A program made the translations under genes and the position numbers. Of a stretch of DNA of 64,000 nucleotides, positions 44,873-56,385 are shown piece after piece (the stretch's first letter is position 1; every line of letters begins with the position of its first letter). A model generated the notes under the pieces. It had not been told where the DNA came from, did not search any database, and saw nothing but the letters and a program-made list of their open reading frames with translations. The stretch lies in contig NC_025261.1 in assembly GCF_000740895.1 (NCBI RefSeq), forward strand, positions 186,001 through 250,000. Reading direction: 5' to 3'. The DNA is from Theileria orientalis strain Shintoku (Eukaryota; Apicomplexa; Aconoidasida; Piroplasmida; Theileriidae).

Positions 44873-46150
44873 TTAAGCATACTTAATTCTTGTTATTTTG
44901 AGGGGGTACAGGAGCGTGGTATGGGCCATGTTTAAACGCGCTTGTGACTCTATTCTCTGGCCGCCTGGACTCTGAGCAGGTGCCCCCTGGGCCTCCTCCT
45001 CGTCGTCCTCAGGCAAGTACACGATGTACTGGTTCGCCTTCCTCGCTATCCTGCAGCACGGGATCTCGGTCTTGATGAAGTCTGACAGCTTCTCGTAGCC
45101 CATCTCCCCGTATTTCAGGTCCTCTCCGAACCTCGTCTTGTAGACGATCGGCACTGAGCTCATTGCGACCTTGGCGCCCCCGCTCAGCATGCTCTTAAAG
45201 TTTTCCCTCACCTTCGACAGGCAGTTCTGGTTATAGCTCTTCGTCAGGTTAAGTATGAACTTGTTTGAGGCCGACTTCGAGTTAACGACGGGCACCAGGA
45301 AGTTTCCTCTGTAGACCAGGACTCCGATTTCAGTCAGCCTCTGCACGATTTTTAAGATTTTTCCCAAGGGCAGATTACTTAATCTCCTCGGGCCGTTGTT
45401 CTTCAGGTGCTCCGCGAACAGGTACCTTCCGCCCACCTTGAATATGTCCTCCGCTGGCACGTTTACGACGTCCTTTTCGCAGACGTGGTTGTCCTCGTTG
45501 TCCTCCGTTATGCTGGCTGTTCTCTTAACTGCACACTCTCCCCCTTCTGACTCCCTCACGTTGCTATACCTGTAGGAGGATATCAGTATTAGGTAGTTCG
45601 ACACCAGTTGAAGCAGCTCCTCGTCCACATTGCAGCTGAAGTCCTTGAATGGGCTGTCCCTAATCAGTACTGCCCACAGGTTCTGTATGTCGTTGGCGTT
45701 TTTCGTCGTGCTGTCCAGCTTGATGATCTCGTACCTGCTGTCCTTTGAGCACATTTTTAGTAGGTTTTGCGGGTCTATTGCTAAGTTTTCATACTTAGTT
45801 AGTTTTCTTCTAATTTCGTGTATTGTTGGTAGTATCTCTTGGTCGTACAAGTCTCTAACAATTCCGTATATTGTATTCAAATCACCACTCAACTCTACCG
45901 CATAATCTTCATTTCTTCTTTTATTATTTATATTTTTTGATATTTTTTGTTCCTTTCCATGTTGGTTGTTAGTGTTATTTACTGTGTATGACGTGCTTGT
46001 GCTCGATATACTTTCGCAGCACGAGCTGTCGGACTCTTCCGAGCCCTTCGACGATCTCAATTTATCTGATTTATAATATAATTTTGTTTTCTCAAGGGCA
46101 GACTCTCTAGTTTTCCCCTTTGGCCGATTTTTACATTTTGTTTCAATCAT
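44873..46150 (-). CDS. LOTUS (OST-HTH) domain protein
   Basis: Single exon, 425 residues, antisense to and 47 bp from the end of the tRIP-like gene. The N-terminal ~80 residues are basic and Ser/Asn-rich. The C-terminal segment (~320-395) shows the LOTUS/OST-HTH pattern: LSKVRENFKSMLSGGAKVAM, then VYKTRFGEDLKYGEMGYEKL, then LSDFIKTEIP and a closing strand NQYIVYLP; the (Y/F)...(F)G..L....G(Y)..L..F core is clear. A second winged-helix-like block may lie at ~95-180 (IYGIVRDLYDQEILPTIHEI). LOTUS domains bind RNA and RNA helicases; a LOTUS protein (MD3) acts in Plasmodium male fate, but orthology is not shown here. Coding DNA is AT-rich at the start and GC-rich at the end. Confidence 0.78.
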   Translation of the reverse strand: MIETKCKNRPKGKTRESALEKTKLYYKSDKLRSSKGSEESDSSCCESISSTSTSYTVNNTNNQHGKEQKISKNINNKRRNEDYAVELSGDLNTIYGIVRDLYDQEILPTIHEIRRKLTKYENLAIDPQNLLKMCSKDSRYEIIKLDSTTKNANDIQNLWAVLIRDSPFKDFSCNVDEELLQLVSNYLILISSYRYSNVRESEGGECAVKRTASITEDNEDNHVCEKDVVNVPAEDIFKVGGRYLFAEHLKNNGPRRLSNLPLGKILKIVQRLTEIGVLVYRGNFLVPVVNSKSASNKFILNLTKSYNQNCLSKVRENFKSMLSGGAKVAMSSVPIVYKTRFGEDLKYGEMGYEKLSDFIKTEIPCCRIARKANQYIVYLPEDDEEEAQGAPAQSPGGQRIESQARLNMAHTTLLYPLKITRIKYA

Positions 46151-47521
46151 TTTTACTAAAATTAACTGATTCTGTTGAGATTTATTTTAATTTTTAGATT
46201 ACATGTCACCTTTAGAGTCACGATTAAGAACCATTATGATATTTTTCTTTCATGTTTCTCGTACTTGCCAGATTAATTAAAATTTAACTAGTCTGGTTTA
46301 AACATTTGTAGATACCTATATCTATAATCATGTCTCATCGTCCTTCCAGGTGTTTAACCAAGATTGATTCATCCATACACACCTTACTCTCTAAATATCC
46401 ATAAACACTATGGAAATTTATATTTTTCATAGATTCAGTTGAAATTTGTGTGCAAATATGCGCCATTTTTGTAGAATCCTACCGTTCTATCTCAAAAAAC
46501 GGTGCACAATATTTGTTGATACTTAGATGCAGAATAACCACAAATAATCGCACATATAGAGATATAAAACACACTTATTCATCTTTAAATATTTCAGATC
46601 ATTTTAAAAAATTTCCTTTAAAGATTCTACGTCTTCGGCTCATTTAGTGAACTCGGTCATATACATGGACTTAGATTCCTTATTTTCTTACACATTTTTA
46701 TCCTTCCTCAACAAACAAATTTCAATAACATCCTTTTAATTATATACCTACTTGATCTCGGTTAAAAATCAAATATTTAATATAATTATCGACTGTAACA
46801 TGTTCCAACAAAGATACAATTAAAATACCATTAAAATTATCCAATCTACTAGTATATATAAAATTCAAAATACATGTATTAATGTCTGTATTTTTTACAA
46901 TATTTTATAATCTAGATTGAACAATAACTGCACCAATACTGTAATATAAACAGCCATTACGTATTTTTTAAAAATCTTCATTTATTTTATATGCGATTAT
47001 ATAAACAAAACATTAAATGTTTATGATTTATGTATTTTATTTATATATTAGATTAATTACGCAGTACTCACATTTGCGGGGATTCGACCAATTATAAAAA
47101 CAAATATTGGATAGGATCAGAAAACATTACTGAGTACAATTCAAACTAAAATTGATAGTTTCAACATCAATTAAATAAAATCTATTATTACTGTGTGAGT
47201 TCTATTACTTTTATATAATAAATATTGTGTATGACATTGGCTCTTATAAACAGCTATTAAACAGGGGAACCACTAATATACACACACATGAAATAAAAAG
47301 TAAGTTTAGTTAATTTTTTAATAAATATTTAATACAGAGATTTACTTTTATTGTATTTTTTTCTTTCTTGTAGTGCTGCCTTTTCTCGCAATCATTTATT
47401 ACACATATATACTTATTTATGGGCTGTATTATAAATTATATTAGTAACCTTTAACATATTTTAAATTAGGTTTCAGTTGTATTAATGTAATTGTACCTTT
47501 TCAATCATATTTTTTTTTGAC
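46151..47521. other. 1.37-kb divergent intergenic region
   Basis: Very AT-rich spacer between the LOTUS gene (minus) and the histidine-phosphatase gene (plus). A 65-codon plus frame at 46450-46647 has no recognisable features. No tRNA, snRNA or repeat array identified. Confidence 0.5.
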
Positions 47522-48996
47522 ATGAAAATGACTAACAGTACTATCGCAACCGCTGGCGCCTGTCTCACTCTCTTCGTAGGATTCGCAATCATTTTTTCCA
47601 ACGTTTCCGACGAAATACCAGGGTCGCCAGTTAAACTGCCCGTTACAATAACGAAAACTAAGTTATCCCTCACAGCCTTGTTTCTTAAGATTAAAATTTT
47701 CTTCATGTCCGTAAACAGGATGGTTTACTACCCTACCTACAAGGGGTTTCAAAAGCAGCTTACAGCTCGTTGTAAGGTCATGAGCGATACCGATTCAGTC
47801 ACCGTCAAGGTCAAGACAATTTACTTTGTTCGACACGGGCAGTCAATTTTTAACGATTTGACCGTGAACAAGAACGTTTTCGTGATTTTGTTTAAGACGA
47901 TTCGTCTTATTCTATTTGAAACTTTCCTTTTGTTCACCAACGATGTTTTAACATATGACTCTCCCCTCAGCTCAGAGGGTATTTCTCAAGCCATGAATGC
48001 AGCTCAATTCTTATCTTCTCACAAAAATCAAAATGATCCAGATATAGCATTACTGAACGGGAAATCGACTGTTCCTTCTGTTTTATTTTCATCATTTTTG
48101 AGGTTAGTTTCTAGTTAGTGTACACTATGTTGCACTCCATTTTCGGCACTCACGCTGATATTTATAGGCGTTCTCAAGGCACGACAGCGCTGCTTTTTCA
48201 ATCACGTTTAACCAGCAACGACGAGAACATATATGTCACTCATGAGCTCGATGTGAGTTTTGCCACACTAATTACTTGACAATCTTGAATATCTATTTAC
48301 ACCTTACTGGTTCAGGATACCCTATTCACTTTAAGTTACTTTATGTTATGCCCTTTGTGTTAACTTTATTTTTAGGAGGTTGTTAGGAATCCAGACTGTG
48401 TTTCCATGCACACTGTATTTAAGTCAATTACCTTTCCACTATTGGAGCAGCTTTTTTCTCCACAGTCCTACTACAGATACTTGCGTCTGAGGATGGTGGA
48501 AAACGACCCTTATATGATTAAGACTCCCTACGTGAAGGTTATTAAATTCTTTGACAGAATCTTCCACAAGTTCGACGAGGACGTTATCATTGCAGTTGGC
48601 CATTCAAGGTGGATCCGATTTGCCATGAGGGTCTTTTTCCCGCCGGTATTTTATCAACTAAATCTGCGCAGTTACCTATACACTTATTGAGCTATTTAGC
48701 CATAATTTTTTAACCAACTTAATTCTATAATTTTACCCTTTTTAGAATTCAGTGGATTTGGACGTTTTAAATAAAAAGTTGACCAATGTTGGTATTATCA
48801 AGTTTGATGTACATTTGAAGAAGGTATTTGCCGTATTTTATACTTTATCCACCTTAGTTAGAAGAGACTATTTACGCTTTCTTACCTTAGCTGCTCCTCA
48901 ACTTTTCTAAATCTTATTTTACAGAACATTGCTGGTGAACACTCGTACACTTTTGACCCTAAGTCCTTCAGGATTATCTATGGGTCATTTAAATAA
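47522..48996 (+). CDS. histidine phosphatase (phosphoglycerate mutase-like) family protein
   Basis: Five exons (47522-48102, 48168-48252, 48376-48645, 48746-48823, 48925-48996) give 361 residues. The phosphohistidine motif is IYFVRHGQSIFN (~100), followed by YDSPLSSEGISQA and the second catalytic His in AVGHSRWIRF (~288). Both histidines and the Arg of RHG are present, so an active phosphatase or mutase is expected. The N-terminus has a hydrophobic segment (TIATAGACLTLFVGFAIIF) that may be a signal anchor, so the enzyme may be membrane-bound or secretory rather than a glycolytic mutase. Substrate unknown. Confidence 0.85.
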
Positions 48997-49061
48997 ACAC
49001 CCGCCCTAACTAATGTACTTTAACATACACACACAAGGACGTATATGCGCTTGCGATTAAA

Positions 49062-51543
49062 TTAAAATTGCTCTAATGAGTAGTGTTTTATTCCGTTTTC
49101 CTTTAACTTCTCCATCAGTTTTACTCTGTCCTCGCTCAACATGTTACCTCTCCTCTCACACAGCCCATCCAGTAATTCGTATATGAATTCATCCGGCTCC
49201 CTATCGCACCTACATCAACTTATTACTCACAGTAACATACTTTTTATAAAGATTTATCAACTCCACTACTATGTTAGGGTTATAGAGGCATCTTTTATGG
49301 TCTCTTAATTTGGGTAGCAACTGATTGGCACTGTCGCTATTCCTAAGAATACGTTAAGTTGAAAATACCAGATTAACACACACAAACAAATACAAATACA
49401 AACACACATACAAATACAAACATACATCAATATCTATTTAACTGTTTTGTTATTAGCATTTGAGTACCTGTTTGCAAATCTGATCAGTAACAGGATTTGA
49501 TCTGAGTTCAATTTGGCTATCTGGTCTGACAACGAGTTGAAACACCCGTCTAATTTTTGTTTCGGCACACAATCAACGTAACTGCTGTCGCCATAATCCT
49601 GATAAATTTGTCTACGGTTCAACAAACTTACCAGTAAATTTGCCAAATCGAGTACATCTGTCCATTCCATGTTCCAACACGCCTTTACTACTGTATCCTT
49701 AACGTATTCAAGGTGCTCCTGATTTAATATAATTGGCTCATATCCACTCAAAGCCTCTTAACTATTCACATCTCCCATTATAGTATACTTTGACATGTTA
49801 TGTGCTTACCAGGTCAATTCTTGTATTCGATAAACTTGTGTACAGTTCCATGATTTCCTGGTTCTTCAAATTACACAACCTGTCTGCCGTTCCTTCAAGC
49901 AACTTGAGCTAAACGTTTATTTTTACTCCTTAGTGTTTATATGTGTTTTACTCAAGATTTATCAACTTTACTCAACCATTTTACTTAAGTAACTTTTGAA
50001 AAATCGCATACGCGTCTGTGCTTAAATATCTGTATTCCTTTACCTCGTGTGGATTCAATTCCTTATTTGTGTTCAGAGTTCCTACCATCACTTGAAATGA
50101 CAGTGTATCATTTTTAACCAAGTCTTCAAACCTCTTCATGACTTCTAAATCGTTTTTATTTATTTCTCACTCATTTCGTTATCTACTGAGTTACCTTTTT
50201 TAAACACACCAATGATCTTCAGTGCACTTGCAATTAGGTTTTTACTTGTTACTGGTGTTCCTTTTTTACTTGTGCCTACCACCAGCTTACTCAACTCGTA
50301 TATGTACCGACACTGTTCCTCAAAGGTTGCGTCATGGATATTTTCATCTATCCTATGAATCAATTAACTCCAATCCTCCACTACCTTCTCATTGTCGAGT
50401 GCAACAGTTCATCGTTTTTAAACCTGTACGTTTCCACTGCGTTTAAAAACACTAAAGTGAAGTAGTGGCTGTGTTCTTTTAGCGACTCCAATATGTTACA
50501 AGCCTCTTGGTACAGTTTCGTGACCCATAGGACTCCAACCTTATTGTGGAGTCTACAGCAACTGTCCAAGCCATCAAACACCAGCGTCTTATCCACTATA
50601 CTCAAGTCACTCACTTCAATCGCTTCTCCTAATCGTTATTATATAATTGAGTCACTTCGCCTCCAAATTGTGTTTATTGCCAATACTAAAAATTGCTTAA
50701 CTCCGCTAACCTATTGGTATTATACAGTTTTGCGGTGGGTTTTCTACGTTTTTCAGACATGCTAAGAACCTCAAACACTCATCCACGTTAAGGTTTCCGG
50801 TTATGCACAGATTTTCCGAGTGTCTTATCACGTATCCGAATGTCCTACACTCAATCAAGTTTGTGTGTAACTTACTTTTCGTGATAGAACTGTGGGTTAT
50901 TCATTGCCAATATTACGTTTGAGCATTCCTCCAGGCCAAACTCGTTAAGCAAGGCCAGTATCCTTCCTATATAAGTGGCCACGAATTTATAGTCGTAGTG
51001 GCAGCTCAGCGAGAAGTACAGGAACAAAATCGAGAGGAGGTACGGGTCCAGCGACATCGATATTTTCAACGCCTGCCCCGTTAGCTTATTCCATATATCG
51101 ATGTCGCTTATATTCTTTTCTATGCATCTATAAACTACCTAAACGGCCGTGACATTCAACACACCAACCATGGACAGTGTCGGTCCGTCCATAAAATGTG
51201 CATATAGTGATCCGCCGTGCTTCGTGATATTCGATACATCTGGGAATCCCATGAAAGTATCCGGTTTAAGTCCCTTTTTTGGAAGATTCCACCACTCCTT
51301 TTCTGGGTGAAGGCGTCCCAGATTATACGGCTCCACGAGGGGCCTCGGTGTTTTAAACAACGGATTTTGCTTACTCCATGTCTTTTTAGCTAAAAATAGA
51401 TGATTAAACTTGTCAGAAAATGGATTATTAAAAAATCTATGGAAGGCTGTTCTACTGGGTGTTGACGTACTAGGTGGATTGTAGAATCTTTTAAATGTCA
51501 CAATTGAATCTAGATTCACTATTTTACATTTGATAGTATACAT
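49062..51543 (-). CDS. alpha-helical repeat protein, probable organellar; function unknown
   Basis: A gene of about ten exons with very short introns, starting at the ATG at 51543 and ending at the stop at 49062. The first exon is basic and Phe/Pro-rich (FKRFYNPPSTSTPSR...), consistent with an organellar presequence. Later exons encode repeated amphipathic helices, for example PYLLSILFLYFSLSCHYDYK, VDKTLVFDGLDSCCRLHNKV and EPDEFIYELLDGLC, like the heptatricopeptide regions of apicomplexan RAP proteins. I found no RAP domain at the end (last residues KENGIKHYSLEQF). Exact exon edges are unresolved in several places. No specific function can be assigned. Confidence 0.65.
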
Positions 51544-52303
51544 TATAAAATACTTTTTTCTAAAAGTCGATCAACTATATTAAGCATTATATATATCATC
51601 GCACATAATTTTTAACTCAAAAATTATACAGATAAATTAAATAGATGATATAAAATTGAAATTTGCACAATTGCAAGAGGTCACAGAAAATCAAGGCTAA
51701 ATACTTGAGTTAAAATATTTAAAGTGATTCTATATTGGGTCAAAGGACTACACTGTTACTGTTTGCTAGCACATTTCAGAAATTTGCTGAAATATAAAAA
51801 TAACAGTCAAATAAAGTCTGTCTTGGAAATTTATATTAAAATTGGTGGTTTGGATTTTGAGAAAGGTTGGATATTTTTTGGCTGGTTTGAGTAAGACAAT
51901 TCATTATATAAATAAGAGGGGCAAGCTACAAAAACGATAGGGTCCATCAGATATAGTGAATTGACTATTTTTACGCCGGCTAGATTTTAATGTGTGAATT
52001 TATTAAACTGGTGTGTAGAAATTTATTTAATGGGGTGCTTTGTCCATCGGAGGCATAAATTCAACAGTTTGCAGCTCTTATTAATTTTATTCCGTGTAAC
52101 TATTTAAAATAGTAGTTATCCCGGTAACGTTTTCGCGACTGTTACCCACTCATAACTTTTTGTTTTTTAAACCGGTATGTAACTTTATGCAATATTCGCC
52201 TAAGCTTGCATACTCTCACTGATGTTATTTTTGTTACACATTTTGGGCCAAAAAAATTATTAGATTTCCCCGTACTCATTTTTAAGTTATTTTTCCTTTA
52301 GAG
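51544..52303. other. 760-bp divergent intergenic region
   Basis: AT-rich spacer between the helical-repeat gene (minus) and the COPI-associated-like gene (plus). No open frame longer than ~40 codons stands out, and no RNA gene recognised. Likely promoters. Confidence 0.5.
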
Positions 52304-53317
52304 ATGTTGGAGACTGAGTCTATGAACAATTACGCCTACACGGAGGCTCCCGGTGTTAACTTTTTCGACACTGAGAACCTCAAGTGTTTGAAGGCCCCTT
52401 TGACTTCCCCCGCCTTTAACAACTTTTCCAGTCATATGGAAACTGGCGCCGCACGTCTTGAGGAGACTTTGGAGCTGCTGAACTTGCGTTACCAGACTCT
52501 TTTTTTTCTTGCCTCGGCTGCCCTTGTGACCAGCTCCGTCTTCTCAGTCACCAAGACTCTCGGACTTTCCACCTTACCTGGACTGCTTCTTTCAACGTTC
52601 TTACTGTAAGTTTTCACGCTCCGCACTTACGCATTTTTAGCACCAATGCTCTGCTCGTCATGGTTTTGGACATTCCCGGCACTCCGAGGTGGGCCGGCAA
52701 GTACCGCAGACACATTAGGAAGAACATGAGATTTTTGACTAGGCTGACTGGCAAGTCTTTGTGGCTGGCCGTTTTGGGTGCCGCCAATATGGTCACTCTC
52801 AAGTCCAACAAGAAAGTTGGCGCTCTTCGCTTCTTGTTCGGCACCCTGACTTCGCTTTTCGTTTTCGGGGTGGCCGCGACTGGATTCGCAATTGTATTTT
52901 TTTCCTCTTCACTTTTACTTTTAGGCTGTAAGGAAGAGTTTCAGGTTAGAGAAGGCCAAGACCGTTGTTAAGGAGGCATCCAAGGGTGCCTACATTGATG
53001 TTTTCAGAAAATATGCTTTGGCAGACCCAGAACATGGAATGCAATTTGGTATTACACCTACTTATTTTCATTTCTTTAATTTGGCAGTTATTTATCAATT
53101 ATCCTTTTCATTCACCTAGCTACTTACCCACTCGCTCACTCTCACTATTTTTTTAGAGGAATTTAATAGGCTCTGCTCAGACTACACTTCTGGCAGGCTA
53201 CAGTTTGACATTGTTGACCTTTACATTATTTTCAACGTTCTTGACGAACATCAGAAGTGTGCCGTCAACGAGCGTGAGTTCTACGAATGGCTTGCAGGCT
53301 CCCTTGTATTTCTTTGA
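52304..53317 (+). CDS. COPI-associated/TVP-like membrane protein with C-terminal EF-hand-like region
   Basis: Four exons (52304-52605, 52641-52893, 52925-53048, 53157-53317) give 279 residues. After a polar N-terminus come four hydrophobic helices (LFFLASAALVTSSVFSV, LSTLPGLLLSTFLLTNALLV, SLWLAVLGAANMVTL, FLFGTLTSLFVFGVAATGF), with a basic loop RWAGKYRRHIRKNMRF between the pairs, a layout like the COPI-associated protein family. The C-terminal ~75 residues look like a paired EF-hand (ALADPEHGMQFEEFNRL and FNVLDEHQKCAVNEREFYEW), though loop residues for calcium are poorly conserved. Probably a Golgi or ER membrane protein. Family naming is by pattern. Confidence 0.72.
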
Positions 53318-53404
53318 AGCCCTCTCAAATGTAACATATTCAATTTACTACTGTCACGTACGCGCACATGCTTACTTATTATTCTGTACTTATTTTACAC
53401 TTGG

Positions 53405-55092
53405 CTACGTCACGTACGACGCTGCCAACTGTTCGTCTCCACCTGCGATCTCCAGGAGTTCTCTGGCGTATTCCGGGGTTATATTGAGCGTCTCACTCAG
53501 CCTAGAAAGGTTATTAAATGAACTATACCGTACTAACACATACGCACGGAGATACAACTACAACCACACACAACCATTTATAAACAATGCACATATATAT
53601 ACACAATCACTGCAAACACACCTTCGAGCCTTGTCGTCAATGGCGCTGCTTTGAAGAGAGTCAGGGTTGGCGCTAATTGCAGTATTAGCGTATCCTGTGG
53701 GCGTCGTTGGTGCTGCAGGCGCTGGGTTTCTTGCCGAGCTACTTTTGGACTGGGGTCCTTCAGCTGACTCTCTTCTTGCTGTGTGACTCACGAAGCTTCC
53801 CACTTCCGCCTCCGACATGAAAGGCACGTTGACGTCGTTTATGCCCAGGTAGTTCTTCTTCAGGTTTATGTCGCACGTATACCTCCGAAGCACGTCCAGG
53901 CCCAGTATAAATTCCAAGGACGCTTCCTCTATCACTATGAACGATACTGGGATGAACACTGTTCCTATCTTCATGTCTGCCAGGTGTATTTTCCCCAGGG
54001 TCTTCATCGTTCCCACTCCCCTAATTCACATATCACCGCTGTCAATGGTTCATCTGCTTACACTGCAACCGATTTAAATCTTTCGTCCACCAGTCTCAGG
54101 AGATTACATCTGGAGGCGCATTCCTTGCTCATTATTGTGCTCTGTAGCATTGTCTACACCGACGCTGAAAGGACGCGCGCACACACTCATACACACACTC
54201 ACATACGTATACGCATCACCGATGTTTATCTATTTATCTCACCTGGGCGCCCGTGTCCACCAGTGCCTTCATCACTACATTGTTGATTTCCACTTTAACG
54301 TACAACATGTTTATCTTGCCTATAACGACTCATTTAGGTACACTGCTGCGCTGTGTTAAGTATCTCTACTTGTTCTTATTTCTTACCGAATGATTCTGGC
54401 AAATAGTTCTGTGCTGATATCAGGTTGTCGTTTATTCTGTTCATTTCAATCTCCTTGTGTATTAGGCTCTGCGACTCCGGGTTCAGTGGGTCCAGGTATG
54501 CCTTCATCAGTTTCTTTCTGTGGTCCAGCTCCTTCTACGCGTTTTTGTTTATTATGTCGACATCATCTCACCTTTTTCACCTCCTCGTACTCCTTCTTCA
54601 CTATCCTATACACTTCTTCTTCGTTATTCGCCTGCAGCGCTTTGTACATTGGTTCGTTGTGCAGTTTCAGCGTGTTCAGAAACGTCGACCCTGGCTTAAA
54701 CTCCTGCATTATCTCCCTCGCTCTTTGCCTCAATGCCTCTTCTACGCCCATTTACTTCAACTTCTCTCTATCTTACCTGGTACTTTGTCATAATCTGACG
54801 CCAAGAGAGACGATATGTCGAACCCTGGGCGCTCCGACTTCACCAGCAACACATCTCCACTTTTTATTCCCGAATCCGATATACTCTTATAATTTCCTTT
54901 CAACATGTTCCCATCCAGGTACAATCTTTGATTTTCCACCGGTATGTTCAAATTATCTTTGATCAACTCGTTCAATTTCTGGAAATTCCAATCATTTTCG
55001 ACGTAAAGTGTGAAAAGTTGCCCATCTAAGCCGCAAATTAATTATTTTATATCTATTTTCCTACCTTCTGATGCAACTTGTATGATAAGCAT
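53405..55092 (-). CDS. DDI1: DDI1-like protein: UBL, retropepsin-like protease, UBA
   Basis: About eight exons from the ATG at 55092 to the stop at 53405. Domain order: an N-terminal ubiquitin-like domain (MLIIQVASE..., ENQRLYLDGNMLKGNYKSI, SGDVLLV); a helical linker (ALRQRAREIMQEF); an aspartyl protease domain with active site LVDTGAQSTIMS and flap/core FILGLDVLRRYTCDIN; and, after a Ser/Ala/Pro-rich linker, a final exon (53501-53405) encoding a UBA domain (PEYARELLEIAGGDEQLAAS). Joining the UBA exon requires the GTGTGT donor at ~53621. DDI1 shuttles ubiquitinated clients to the proteasome and is a cellular gene despite the retroviral-like protease fold. The catalytic Asp is intact. Confidence 0.9.
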
Positions 55093-55367
55093 TTTGCTTT
55101 TCAATTAAATATTATAATATCTCTCAATTTTTACGTGTACTTGTCGCCTATCAGGTTACTACTCACATAGGCCTAAACTCTTCTGTTTAATTACACATAT
55201 GCCAAAAACTCTATGTATAACTATATTCCATTTTATACATTCATTATAAACATTATTTGCTTATATAAATGTAATATATCAAATTAAACTCATATTTACT
55301 TAATAACTCTTAATCCCATCCTTTTTATAAATACTTCCTTAAAAAAAACCAAATATCATTCCTTCTT

Positions 55368-55772
55368 CTACTTTGGTGCGTAGAAGAACCAGTGCCTTGC
55401 GAAGACTGTTAGGTTTGGCATCAGCACGAACACTGGCAGTGCGAATGCTAGCAACTGCGACGGTTTCGGCATGAATAATATGTCTGTGCCTGGCATTTTG
55501 TTTGAGCATTGGTCTCCGAATGTCGTCGCTGGCATCAGTGACTTCACGTCCAGCGTGCTCGTGCATCCGCCGTTTCCATCGAACAGTCCCGACGACTCCG
55601 TCGATAGTGGCAGTGTTGACAACTTCCTCGAGAATGCCACGTGTTTATTAAATCTTGGTCTAGTTAGTGTGTTTCCTCTGACTTTTTCATCTTCTATGTG
55701 TAAATCTGCGTTGTACACCATGTCCCTCAGGAACGGTGCCGTGTATGGCCTCTTAGACCACCCAAAAGTCAT
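55368..55772 (-). CDS. small membrane protein of unknown function
   Basis: Single open frame of 134 residues on the minus strand. The N-terminal half is polar (TFGWSKRPYTAPFLRDMVYN), a Thr/Ser/Gly-rich middle follows, and a C-terminal hydrophobic helix LLAFALPVFVLMPNLTVFA ends at RHWFFYAPK. One C-terminal helix with a short aromatic/basic tail could fit a tail-anchored protein or a small mitochondrial respiratory-complex subunit. I recognise no family. Coding composition is less AT-rich than the flanks, which favours a real gene. Confidence 0.55.
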   Translation of the reverse strand: MTFGWSKRPYTAPFLRDMVYNADLHIEDEKVRGNTLTRPRFNKHVAFSRKLSTLPLSTESSGLFDGNGGCTSTLDVKSLMPATTFGDQCSNKMPGTDILFMPKPSQLLAFALPVFVLMPNLTVFARHWFFYAPK

Positions 55773-56385
55773 ACTTAATTATCAATCAAAGTTAAATATC
55801 TTACGTAAAACGTATTTATTGCTTCTACCTTCTATATTCGGGTTTTTACAGTTATAGATTCTATTTAATAGACCATGTAATATGAACAGTCCTTAACTTG
55901 AAAAACACCCTCTGACTGTATCGAATACACAAAAGTTCCAACAATCAATATTATATATAGTTTAAAATCAACCATCTATTGCAAATTTGATTTACTTTTT
56001 ATGAATACAACGCCCCTACCCCCATGTACACAGTCTTACTACCTAAATTCACCTTTGTTTACTATTAAATAAAACCACATTATGTATTAAGACCATTTAC
56101 ACTTCATCCATATCATATTTCGTATATGTGTAATCTATACTACATTTTTTGCTTAGTAATTCAAAATCATCTGATAATCACACCAAATAATTTACTAGAC
56201 CAGGATTCTTCCTGTTTTAGCACTCCACTCCATACACATCACTTTGCTTCATCGTTTGAGGAGACAAGACTGCTTTTCTAAAGAAAACGTGCATCCCTTT
56301 CCCATTTAATCCTACTACTGCTTTCTAATTCTAACCTTATTCTGTTGAGGTACACTATCTTCTGCTTATCGTCCACTACACATTC
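55773..56385. other. 613-bp intergenic region
   Basis: AT-rich spacer between two minus-strand genes (the RAP gene's 3' end and the small membrane protein's start). No gene or structured RNA recognised. Confidence 0.5.

Noticed and set aside
46450..46647. 65-codon plus-strand frame in the LOTUS upstream region
   Set aside because: Isolated, AT-rich and without motif; nothing supports translation.
53622..54350. Retroelement protease
   Set aside because: The retropepsin-like domain is flanked by UBL and UBA domains on spliced exons, so it is cellular DDI1, not a retroelement; no reverse transcriptase or LTR found.
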